This document shows, in pieces, positions 6,581 to 12,188 of a DNA stretch of 12,188 nt; position 1 is the stretch's first letter, and every line of letters starts with the position of its first letter. The translations under genes and the position numbers were made by a program. The stretch covers positions 1 through 12,188 of the forward strand of contig JAAZAW010000020.1 in the NCBI GenBank assembly GCA_012514125.1, given 5' to 3'. Source of the DNA: Phycisphaerae bacterium. Its GTDB lineage: Bacteria; Planctomycetota; Phycisphaerae; JAAYCJ01. Under the pieces are notes generated by a model that searched no databases, was not told the DNA's origin, and saw nothing but the letters and a program-made list of their open reading frames with translations.

Positions 6581-8518
6581 TTATTCTTCGTCGCTCATAT
6601 CCGCATCGTCTTCCTCAATGTATTCATCATCCGCATCGTCCAGACCGTCCGTATCGTCGGCATCCAGGTCCGTCGAATCGTCAGCGCCCATATCCGGCAT
6701 TGTCGGAAGCATATACCGAAAATGCGACAAATTCGAAATCACTTCAAACGGAACCACCATGTCCAGCTTGAGCGAACTGCCTTCCACCGAACCTACCGCC
6801 CCCACCAGCGGGGTCTCGATCGCCGGGAACGTCGAAGCAGCAGGTTCATCCCCTTCCGCCTCATCATCGTCACCCGCCATCATCATCGCCATCGCACCGC
6901 TGGCCAACTTACCAAAATCAAAATACATTTCCATCAACCGATTCTTCGGCAACATCTTCGCCGTCTGAACCACCTTCGCATTCTTCGCCAGCGGAGTCGT
7001 TCCCTCTTTCGCCGACTTGATCAAAGTCCCCATGCTCTTTTCATCCCCGCCGAACATCGTCACAACCAACTTCTCGTTCGCCGGTGCGATCATCACGCGA
7101 ACCAACCCATCCGTCGAACCCAGCAGCGTCGCAAGCATCGCTTTAACCTGCGCCATATTCGGATCCGACATCCCCGGCATATTCATGACACTGTTCAAAT
7201 CCACCGTAACCCGATCCACCGAAACATCGCCCGCCTTCATAACGCCCGTTTCATACTGAAACTTCACGTTCTCTTTCGACTGAGCAACGCCCATCTTGCT
7301 CTGCATTTCAAACATCTGCCGGGTCAAATCGATAAACTTCTTTGCGTCTTTCGTCGTCGTCACCTGCTGCAACTCAAACATCGGCTCACCAGGCTTCGCC
7401 GACTTGATCGCCAGCTTTATCGATTGCCCCAGATTCATCAACGCCAATTCCCGACTCAGCTTCTTATACTTCTCCGCATCCGCAGGGTCCGTAAATCCCG
7501 GATTGATCTGCAAAAATGCCTCCTGAAGCTTCGTAATCTTAGGCTCCCACTGCCAGCCTGCCGCAAACGCAAATCCATCTCCCGCCACTCCCTTGATCAA
7601 AGGCTTGTCCGTCTGCTTCTGCGACGCCAATAATCCCGCCATCTCCTGGCCGGACTTGAAATTCAACGAAAATCCCGTCTGAATAAGGTCAAGATCGAGC
7701 TTAACACCCACATCCAGACTATCCGTCTCATTGATAAATCCGACCAGCGCGTTGATCATCGCTCCAGCAGCCTGCATCGCCTGCATCTGGGCCTTGTTCT
7801 TCTGATCCGCCGGATCGTCGTCCCCGCTCATACCGTCCATTCCGCCCATCGCCCCCATCTGCATCATCGCGCCGAATCCCATCAACATCGGCTGAACAAA
7901 CTGACCGATCGACTGAATGTTCACATGCGCGAAAATATCCGATTTCTCCAACAACTTTCGCGATGAAGCGTCCATCGACGCATCGATCCCTTCTTTGCTT
8001 TCCACAACCGCCTTAACGATCGCTTCCGTCGGACCGAGCACCACAAACACGCCCTTCTTACCAAAATAAACATCGCCAAGCTCTTCGCTTGAACCCTTCA
8101 TCACTCCGGGCGTCTCGGTCGTCTGGCCCTTCAAATCCGCTGCCAGCTTCTCGTACTCTTTTACCGACACAATCATCGCCACAGGCTCATCGCCATACAA
8201 ATCTTTCCGCATCACCACCAGCGCCATCGGCTTGGACATCTCCACCTGACCGCTCACACCGATCATTCTGCCGATTTTCTTCTGGACGCCCGGAGCCTGC
8301 ATCCCAAGCCGAACCGCGTAAGAATCAATCATTCTTCCCGACTTGTTCAAGTCGTTAAAAACAGTCCCCACCCACGCATCAGCCGGAACCGCCGACAAAA
8401 TGGTCCCGCCCGTCATCGGCACTTTCGCCGGTTGTGTCGTCGCTTGTCCAAAAGAACAATGCATACACAATAAAACGATCATCGCCCCCATCAATGTTTT
8501 TGCTTTTAGACCCGTCAT
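6581..8518 (-). CDS. Secreted protein of unknown function, Met-rich patch and acidic C-terminal tail
   Basis: I do not recognise a named family for this 645-residue protein. Residues 1-25 form a typical cleavable signal peptide (basic start, hydrophobic core GAMIVLLCM, then CSFGQA); there is no proper lipobox. The mature protein has no further membrane segment and alternates beta-rich and helical stretches. Features visible are a Met/Gly-rich patch (ten Met in residues 211-248), a DDD cluster just after it (233-235), a second Met-rich run next to acidic residues (543-558), and a C-terminal tail (609-645) in which 21 of 37 residues are Asp or Glu. No catalytic motif, cysteine pattern or Lys/Arg binding site stands out. 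The general shape resembles large periplasmic hypothetical proteins common in Planctomycetota, which is only an impression. The ATG at 8518 has AAAGGAG eight bases upstream. It has its own promoter and terminator, so it is monocistronic. Confidence 0.85.
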   Translation of the reverse strand: MTGLKAKTLMGAMIVLLCMHCSFGQATTQPAKVPMTGGTILSAVPADAWVGTVFNDLNKSGRMIDSYAVRLGMQAPGVQKKIGRMIGVSGQVEMSKPMALVVMRKDLYGDEPVAMIVSVKEYEKLAADLKGQTTETPGVMKGSSEELGDVYFGKKGVFVVLGPTEAIVKAVVESKEGIDASMDASSRKLLEKSDIFAHVNIQSIGQFVQPMLMGFGAMMQMGAMGGMDGMSGDDDPADQKNKAQMQAMQAAGAMINALVGFINETDSLDVGVKLDLDLIQTGFSLNFKSGQEMAGLLASQKQTDKPLIKGVAGDGFAFAAGWQWEPKITKLQEAFLQINPGFTDPADAEKYKKLSRELALMNLGQSIKLAIKSAKPGEPMFELQQVTTTKDAKKFIDLTRQMFEMQSKMGVAQSKENVKFQYETGVMKAGDVSVDRVTVDLNSVMNMPGMSDPNMAQVKAMLATLLGSTDGLVRVMIAPANEKLVVTMFGGDEKSMGTLIKSAKEGTTPLAKNAKVVQTAKMLPKNRLMEMYFDFGKLASGAMAMMMAGDDDEAEGDEPAASTFPAIETPLVGAVGSVEGSSLKLDMVVPFEVISNLSHFRYMLPTMPDMGADDSTDLDADDTDGLDDADDEYIEEDDADMSDEE

Positions 8519-8565
8519 ACTACCTACTCCTTTCGTTACTTTTAAAAAAGAAGGAATGTGAATTG

Positions 8566-8594
8566 ACTATATCCGCAATAAAGTTCAAGGTCAA
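8566..8594 (-). promoter_or_regulatory. Sigma70-like promoter of the 645-residue secreted-protein gene
   Basis: On the minus strand TTGACC (8594-8589) and TATAGT (8571-8566) are separated by 17 bp, each matching the consensus at five of six positions. It would start transcription near 8559, giving a leader of about 40 nt with the AAAGGAG ribosome binding site at 8533-8527. Confidence 0.65.
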
Positions 8595-8733
8595 GAAAAA
8601 GAAGCTCCAATACTTTTCACAATATTCCACGTCCTTTGATATCGTTTTCTCTCGTCCAAACATCGGATTCTTATCGCATAAACTTTCTTTACTTTTCATA
8701 GTTGATATCTTATACTTTTTCCCTGACAACAAG

Positions 8734-8761
8734 TTGCGACCACTTTCGTCATGAATATAAT
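8734..8761 (+). promoter_or_regulatory. Candidate sigma70-like promoter of the glycogen-binding domain gene
   Basis: TTGCGA (8734-8739) and a perfect TATAAT (8756-8761) are spaced by 16 bp. Transcription from about 8768 would give a 5' leader of about 160 nt before the ATG at 8928. The region is AT-rich, so chance matches are possible. Confidence 0.45.
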
Positions 8762-8807
8762 TTCGACTCAACGGGAGTCACAGATGAGTATATATTGAAT
8801 ATTTCCG

Positions 8808-8887
8808 TGACGTTTGTTCCGGGTTAGAAATAAAAAATAATGGATCGCAATTTGCCGTCACAAACGGGTCAAGCTCGGCAAACGTCA
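8808..8887 (+). promoter_or_regulatory. Leader of the CBM48 gene with competing inverted repeats
   Basis: TGACGTTTG (8808-8816) is the exact reverse complement of CAAACGTCA (8879-8887). TTTGCCG (8851-8857) is the exact reverse complement of CGGCAAA (8876-8882). The two right arms overlap, so the two hairpins exclude each other. A further CAAACG (8861-8866) can also pair with the first arm. The structure ends 25 bases before the ribosome binding site. I recognise no known riboswitch class. Confidence 0.35.
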
Positions 8888-8927
8888 AAATGAAAAATGC
8901 GACACATTGTTTGAGAAGGGAAAAATT

Positions 8928-9203
8928 ATGATCGCCAAAGCAGGTTCCAGAGTTACATTCATCTTCTCGCCTTCTGCCCCCATTAAACAAGCGTCTTTGG
9001 TCGGCGATTTCAACAAATGGAAGATCAAAGCCGACGTCATGCAGCAAATGCCCGACGGTTCATTCCGCAAAACCAAAAAATTGGCTCCAGGCCGCTACGA
9101 ATACAAATTCTACGCCGACGGAATTTACTGGAACGACCCCGAAGCCGAATCGCAAACCATCAATCCCTACGGCACGCTCAATTCCGTCATAAATATCCAG
9201 TAA
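8928..9203 (+). CDS. Free-standing glycogen-binding domain protein (CBM48 / AMPK-beta type)
   Basis: This 91-residue protein is a lone starch/glycogen-binding module with no enzyme attached. It starts MIAKAGSRVTFIF, has the family strand ASLVGDFNKW (22-31), then GRYEYKFYADGIYWNDP (55-71) and ends GTLNSVINIQ. By alignment to the AMPK beta glycogen-binding domain, the sugar-contacting residues have counterparts: Trp 31, Lys 60, Tyr 67 or Trp 68, and Asn 85. It probably binds alpha-1,4-glucan chains in the cytoplasm; no signal peptide is present. The ATG at 8928 is preferred over an upstream in-frame TTG at 8907 because GAAGGG lies seven bases before it. It is the only plus-strand gene here and lies 1.4 kb from a glycogen phosphorylase gene, so it may target or regulate glycogen enzymes in trans. 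The family is sure; the partner is inference. Confidence 0.9.
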   Translation: MIAKAGSRVTFIFSPSAPIKQASLVGDFNKWKIKADVMQQMPDGSFRKTKKLAPGRYEYKFYADGIYWNDPEAESQTINPYGTLNSVINIQ

Positions 9204-9295
9204 TACACCCTGACATTGTATTAAAAGAACCTTCAAAAAACCGACAGGAGCCCCCTCGACGATCACATCAATCGTCTTCTCCCCCTACCATCCTG

Positions 9296-9311
9296 GCGGT
9301 TCACCGCTTTT
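9296..9311 (+). terminator. Weak candidate terminator after the CBM48 gene
   Basis: GCGG and CCGC form a short 4-bp stem around TTCA, followed by TTTT. It lies about 90 bp past the CBM48 stop codon, before the convergent AsmA-like gene ends at 9323. The stem is short, so this is a weak call. Confidence 0.25.
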
Positions 9312-9322
9312 AAACAATCTCC

Positions 9323-10180
9323 CTACCGCTTAGTCTCCTTCTTCGCAGGAATCAACCCTTTAAGTACCCCTTTTACTTCGTCACCTGCCTTGCGAAATTC
9401 ACCGTCAACCTGTTCGCCGCTTTTTTTCAACTCATCCCCAAGCGTCCTGATCCCACCCATCGAAGTTTGGATCGATTTGAGTGTCTCATCAGGAACAAGC
9501 CCCTTGCCCGACTCCGCCACTCCTTCAAGAATCGCGATAAACACCTTTCCCAATGCCTCTGCCGTCGCAGGCGTATCCTTCTTGCCTCCAAGATCGGTCA
9601 ATTTAATCGGCGGCAAAAGAACTGGCACTGCCTGACCCTCCAGCATAGGTGAAGAAATGCCCACCTTGCCCTTCTCAATCACAAGCCGTTCTATCTTCAC
9701 CGATTGCGACGACTCCTCCGTCTGAGCAGCATCTCCTTTCGAAAAACGCGATGTATTTTTCGCCAGTCTGCTAAGGTTCGATTCCGTCAACCCCTGTTCG
9801 AGGGTAATATCCGGTGCCTGGATCACTATTTCATAAATCACAGGCTCATCAGTCCGAAACGAAGCGATATCCACCCGGGCCGATGCCTGCTCGATGGAAA
9901 AAGCCTGAGCCGTCTTATACCCTTCCGGATTGCCGATAACCAAACCCCGAATCTGAGCTTCACCGCTTAAAATCCCCACGTGAACATCCTCAACGCTCAC
10001 AGGAACCTGCAAAGCCCAACTCATGGACTTTTCGATTCCAACTCGCGCAATCGAATCCAGACGAATCACCAGGACAACCGCCCCCACCACAATCACCCCA
10101 ACAACCACCAGCACAGCCTTCAAGATTCGTCTAAAAAGCTTGCTACCTTTATTCTCCTGATTTTCACTTGTCATCGGCAT
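9323..10180 (-). CDS. Small AsmA-like, inner-membrane-anchored protein
   Basis: This 285-residue protein has a basic cytoplasmic start, one membrane segment (about residues 19-40) and a periplasmic part. Residues 58-140 match the AsmA N-terminal pattern: a VPVSVEDVHVGILSGEAQIRGL beta pair (59-80, central residues V61, V63, G74 and I77), the NPEGYKT loop (84-90), an IVIQAPDITLE strand (118-128) and ESNLSRL (133-139). AsmA-like proteins span the periplasm and are linked to lipid transport or outer-membrane assembly in other bacteria, but they are usually much longer, so this is a short version and its job is uncertain. Residues 161-195 add another beta stretch. The C-terminus (205-280) is helical and amphipathic, with an 11-residue periodicity (247-277). 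The ATG at 10180 has AGGA five bases upstream; the Met at residue 3 is a poorer fit. It has its own promoter and converges with the CBM48 gene. Confidence 0.75.
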   Translation of the reverse strand: MPMTSENQENKGSKLFRRILKAVLVVVGVIVVGAVVLVIRLDSIARVGIEKSMSWALQVPVSVEDVHVGILSGEAQIRGLVIGNPEGYKTAQAFSIEQASARVDIASFRTDEPVIYEIVIQAPDITLEQGLTESNLSRLAKNTSRFSKGDAAQTEESSQSVKIERLVIEKGKVGISSPMLEGQAVPVLLPPIKLTDLGGKKDTPATAEALGKVFIAILEGVAESGKGLVPDETLKSIQTSMGGIRTLGDELKKSGEQVDGEFRKAGDEVKGVLKGLIPAKKETKR

Positions 10181-10216
10181 CTCTTTCCTAAAAAATGTAA
10201 TAGTTCACCAACACAC

Positions 10217-10246
10217 AGTATATCGAAAAAAACAAACTCACGTCAA
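10217..10246 (-). promoter_or_regulatory. Sigma70-like promoter of the AsmA-like gene
   Basis: On the minus strand TTGACG (10246-10241) and TATACT (10222-10217) are separated by 18 bp, each with five of six consensus bases. The predicted start near 10210 leaves a short leader of about 30 nt. A second TTGACA at 10318-10313 with a weaker TTTGAT 18 bp on (10294-10289) could be an upstream promoter. Confidence 0.6.
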
Positions 10247-10354
10247 TTTCCCAATAATACGCTTTTGACTCAATACCCTCTAAAAAATATCAAAATTTTC
10301 TATCCCTAACCTTGTCAAAGACTCAAAGCAACATAGCCTAAGCAACCACAAGCC

Positions 10355-10419
10355 CTCCCCACCTTCTTTGACTTCTTCACCTTCCTCGACTCTTCCAGAC
10401 TCCCCGACTTCTTTGACTT
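10355..10419. repeat. Imperfect direct repeat in a pyrimidine-rich spacer
   Basis: Two 20-bp copies at 10355-10374 and 10400-10419 differ at two positions; the core is CTTTGACTT. Between and around them the trinucleotide-like unit GACT recurs at 8-18 bp spacing inside an almost pure pyrimidine strand that runs on to about 10510. No ORF of credible composition covers it. It belongs to the 450-bp spacer 10181-10631. Confidence 0.6.
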
Positions 10420-10513
10420 TTCCATCTCTATCTTCCTTGGTGTCGTAGCCTCTTGGCGGTTCCCTTCTCTTCCAACTTTCTCACTTTCACACCTTCACAT
10501 CTCTCCAAAATAG

Positions 10514-10537
10514 AAAAAGGCGGCCCGCAAGCCGCCT
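10514..10537 (-). terminator. Intrinsic terminator of the glucan phosphorylase gene
   Basis: On the minus strand a 7-bp GC stem (AGGCGGC pairing with GCCGCCT) with a 6-nt loop runs into a T-rich tail, TTTTCTATTTT. It lies about 95 bp past the phosphorylase stop codon. On the plus strand the hairpin is followed by a pyrimidine stretch with T6 at 10551, so weak two-way activity is possible. Confidence 0.8.
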
Positions 10538-10588
10538 CTATCTTTCTCCCTTTTTTATCGCAAGGTGAGCATCACCCTCTTTTCTTCC

Positions 10589-10616
10589 CGAAGCCTGTAG
10601 CCCGAAGCCCGTAGCC
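10589..10616. repeat. Two tandem 14-bp units next to the phosphorylase stop codon
   Basis: CGAAGCCTGTAGCC is followed at once by CGAAGCCCGTAGCC, with one mismatch. It lies in the 3' untranslated stretch of the phosphorylase gene, 16 bp from its stop codon. A short hairpin (GGTGA, GCA, TCACC at 10564-10576) lies between it and the terminator. Confidence 0.6.
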
Positions 10617-10631
10617 TATCTCTGCCCATCT

Positions 10632-12188
10632 CTACGCCCAGAGAATCAACCCAGGCTCATAGGGCGAAGGCATATCCTCATTCTTCGGAATCACCCGAAC
10701 ACCATATCCATGAATGCCCGTCTGATTGCACGGAATCGTACCCTTATACGCATATACATTCCCGCTCGTCTCGATACATTCCATCGAAACAGCGCGAGTC
10801 TGTGTCAATTGACCATGACCGTCGATCCTGCCGATATACAACTGAACATCCACATCCGAAGGCTTGAGTTCGCCAAGACGAATCGACGCCCGGATTTCCA
10901 GGTCCGCACCGACTTTCAACTTGTCCGGCGACGTCTGCTCCACCAGATCGAATCGAATCGCAGGCCAGTTCTTGTTCACACCCTGTTTCCACTTCGACAG
11001 ATTAATCGCTCGCGAATAATCCAAGCCGGCGATCTTTTCCACCCATTCCGACGCCGGTAAATAAAACCGCTCCGCATATTCGCGAACCATACGCGAGGTA
11101 TTGAATTCCGACGACAGCGTCGCCAGCGATTCCTTCATCTTCTCGATCCACAAGCGAGGCAGACCATCCGTCCCGCGATCATAAAACAACGGCACAACTT
11201 CCTTCTCGAGCGTATCGTACATCGCCTGCGACTCGACCTGGTCCTGATACTGCGTATCGTCATACATCTCGCCCGAACCAATCGCCCAGCCGTTTTCCTT
11301 GTTATACCCTTCGTCCCACCAACCGTCGAGAATACTCATATTCAACCCGCCGTTGCACGCCACCTTCATCCCGCTCGTGCCCGACGCCTCCATCGGACGC
11401 CGCGGCGTGTTGAGCCAAACGTCCACCCCCTGAACCAGATAACGCGCTACGTTCAAATCGTAATCTTCAATAAAGACCACCCGCCGACGCAAATCTTCTC
11501 GCCTCGCCAAATGAATGATCTGACGAATCAAATCCTTGCCTTCCGCGTCGCGAGGATGCGCCTTGCCCGCAAAAATCAACTGAACAGGACGCTTCGGATC
11601 GCCCATAATCCTGACGATTCGTTCGATCTCCTTCAAAAGCAGCGTCCCGCGTTTGTACGTCGCAAATCGTCGCGCAAACCCGATCGTTAATGCTTCCGGA
11701 TCCAACGCTTCGTCCGCCTGCTGAATCTCCGACTTCGTCGCCCCGCGACGGATCAACTGCATCCGGAGCCGTCTGCGGGCAAATGTCACCAACCGCTCAC
11801 GCCGACGCTCGTGCGTCCGCCAGAGTTCCGCGTCCGGGACCGTAAACACCCGCTCCCACGTCTTCATGTCGCTCGGATTTTCCCGCCACTTCAATCCCAG
11901 ATACCGCTCCATCAAATCCATCATGTCATGACTGATCCAACTGGTAATATGAATACCATTGGTGATGTGTTTGATCGGAACTTCTTCCACCGGAACCTCA
12001 GGCCAAACCCGCTGCCACATCCGACGCGAAACATCTCCGTGAAGCTTGCTCACCCCGTTACTGAAATTCGCCAGACGAAGGGCAAGAACCGTCATGCAGA
12101 ATGGCTCGTTTTCGTCCGACGGGTTCTGACGCCCAAGCGACAGAAACTGTTTGCGAGATAATCCCAGAGATGTATAATACGCCGAAAA
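10632..12188 (-). CDS. glgP: Alpha-glucan (glycogen) phosphorylase, C-terminal 518 residues, start outside window
   Basis: This enzyme of family GT35 releases glucose-1-phosphate from glycogen using pyridoxal phosphate. The reading frame is open to the right edge, so the N-terminal part (which in this subfamily includes DUF3417) is not visible. Counting from the first visible residue, landmarks are GLSRKQFLSLGRQNP (9-23), KHITNGIHITSW (73-84), GFARRFATYKRGTLL (170-184), the phosphate-site block IFAGKAHPRD (205-214) and the cofactor-lysine motif GTSGMKVACNGG (270-281), with the lysine at 275 (codon 11366-11364). The last 100 residues are the beta-rich end typical of the short DUF3417-type phosphorylases rather than the long E. 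coli or muscle type. The Met at 12095 is internal: upstream codons still match the family. A terminator follows the gene. A lone glycogen-binding domain is encoded 1.4 kb away. Confidence 0.95.
   Translation of the reverse strand, partial: FSAYYTSLGLSRKQFLSLGRQNPSDENEPFCMTVLALRLANFSNGVSKLHGDVSRRMWQRVWPEVPVEEVPIKHITNGIHITSWISHDMMDLMERYLGLKWRENPSDMKTWERVFTVPDAELWRTHERRRERLVTFARRRLRMQLIRRGATKSEIQQADEALDPEALTIGFARRFATYKRGTLLLKEIERIVRIMGDPKRPVQLIFAGKAHPRDAEGKDLIRQIIHLARREDLRRRVVFIEDYDLNVARYLVQGVDVWLNTPRRPMEASGTSGMKVACNGGLNMSILDGWWDEGYNKENGWAIGSGEMYDDTQYQDQVESQAMYDTLEKEVVPLFYDRGTDGLPRLWIEKMKESLATLSSEFNTSRMVREYAERFYLPASEWVEKIAGLDYSRAINLSKWKQGVNKNWPAIRFDLVEQTSPDKLKVGADLEIRASIRLGELKPSDVDVQLYIGRIDGHGQLTQTRAVSMECIETSGNVYAYKGTIPCNQTGIHGYGVRVIPKNEDMPSPYEPGLILWA

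Noticed and set aside
6572..7633. A 353-codon open frame on the plus strand, opposite the secreted-protein gene.
   Set aside because: Same kind of shadow: Arg/His-rich product with no domain, opposite a gene with a signal peptide, promoter, ribosome binding site and terminator.
8461..8463. A possible lipoprotein cysteine near the N-terminus of the 645-residue protein.
   Set aside because: The residues before the cysteines (VLLCMHC) do not form a proper lipobox, whereas a type I cleavage site after SFGQA fits well.
8519..8927. Search for a tRNA, known riboswitch or small RNA gene in this 400-bp spacer.
   Set aside because: No cloverleaf, no T-loop GTTCGA-type box and no riboswitch consensus seen. 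Only promoters and the inverted repeats listed as features are supported.
8520..9047. Two minus-strand open frames of 83 and 89 codons in the spacer and opposite the CBM48 gene.
   Set aside because: The first covers the promoter and leader of the secreted-protein gene; the second is antisense to a well-supported CBM48 gene. Neither has a clear ribosome binding site or a familiar sequence.
9258..9276. Inverted repeat GACGAT ... ATCGTC with a 7-nt loop after the CBM48 gene.
   Set aside because: Six mixed pairs with only TTCT following; not convincing as a terminator and easily due to chance.
1..12188. CRISPR array, transposon ends, phage or defence genes.
   Set aside because: No regularly spaced repeats, transposase motifs, terminal inverted repeats, integrase or nuclease motifs were seen. 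The gene content is housekeeping and envelope related.

Overview
The window looks like a piece of a Planctomycetota chromosome, most likely class Phycisphaerae. I infer this from the very large fused SecDF, the LysM, AsmA-like and secreted hypothetical proteins, and the DUF3417-type glycogen phosphorylase; no rRNA or other marker gene here confirms it. Almost all coding sequence is on the minus strand. I found no tRNA, rRNA, CRISPR array, transposase or phage gene. I see no defence system or other wholly new multi-gene system; the novelty is inside proteins and in the intergenic DNA.

Region 1 (1-6342, minus strand) is a protein-export and tRNA-modification gene run. Read in the direction of transcription it is tgt (queuine tRNA-ribosyltransferase), yajC, a fused secDF of 1164 residues, a membrane-anchored protein with two LysM domains, and a DUF72 protein cut by the left edge. 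The order tgt-yajC-secD-secF is a classic bacterial arrangement. The yajC ribosome binding site overlaps the tgt stop codon. A 9-bp perfect palindrome carrying an extended -10 element lies between secDF and the LysM gene and may start a separate LysM-DUF72 transcript. SecDF has two large periplasmic expansions, and both look like internal duplications.

Region 2 (6447-8594, minus strand) is a single-gene unit: a sigma70-like promoter, a ribosome binding site, a 645-residue secreted protein of unknown function with a Met-rich patch and a strongly acidic tail, and a clear intrinsic terminator.

Region 3 (about 8700-9311, plus strand) holds the only plus-strand gene. It encodes a free-standing 91-residue glycogen-binding domain (CBM48/AMPK-beta type) behind a leader of about 160 nt that could form alternative hairpins.

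Region 4 (9323-10246, minus strand) encodes a small AsmA-like membrane-anchored protein with its own sigma70-like promoter. It is followed by a 450-bp spacer (10181-10631) containing pyrimidine-rich degenerate repeats and the terminator of the next gene.

Region 5 (10632-12188, minus strand) is the C-terminal 518 residues of an alpha-glucan (glycogen) phosphorylase, including its pyridoxal-phosphate lysine. The gene begins beyond the right edge. Together with the glycogen-binding domain it suggests a loose glycogen-metabolism neighbourhood.
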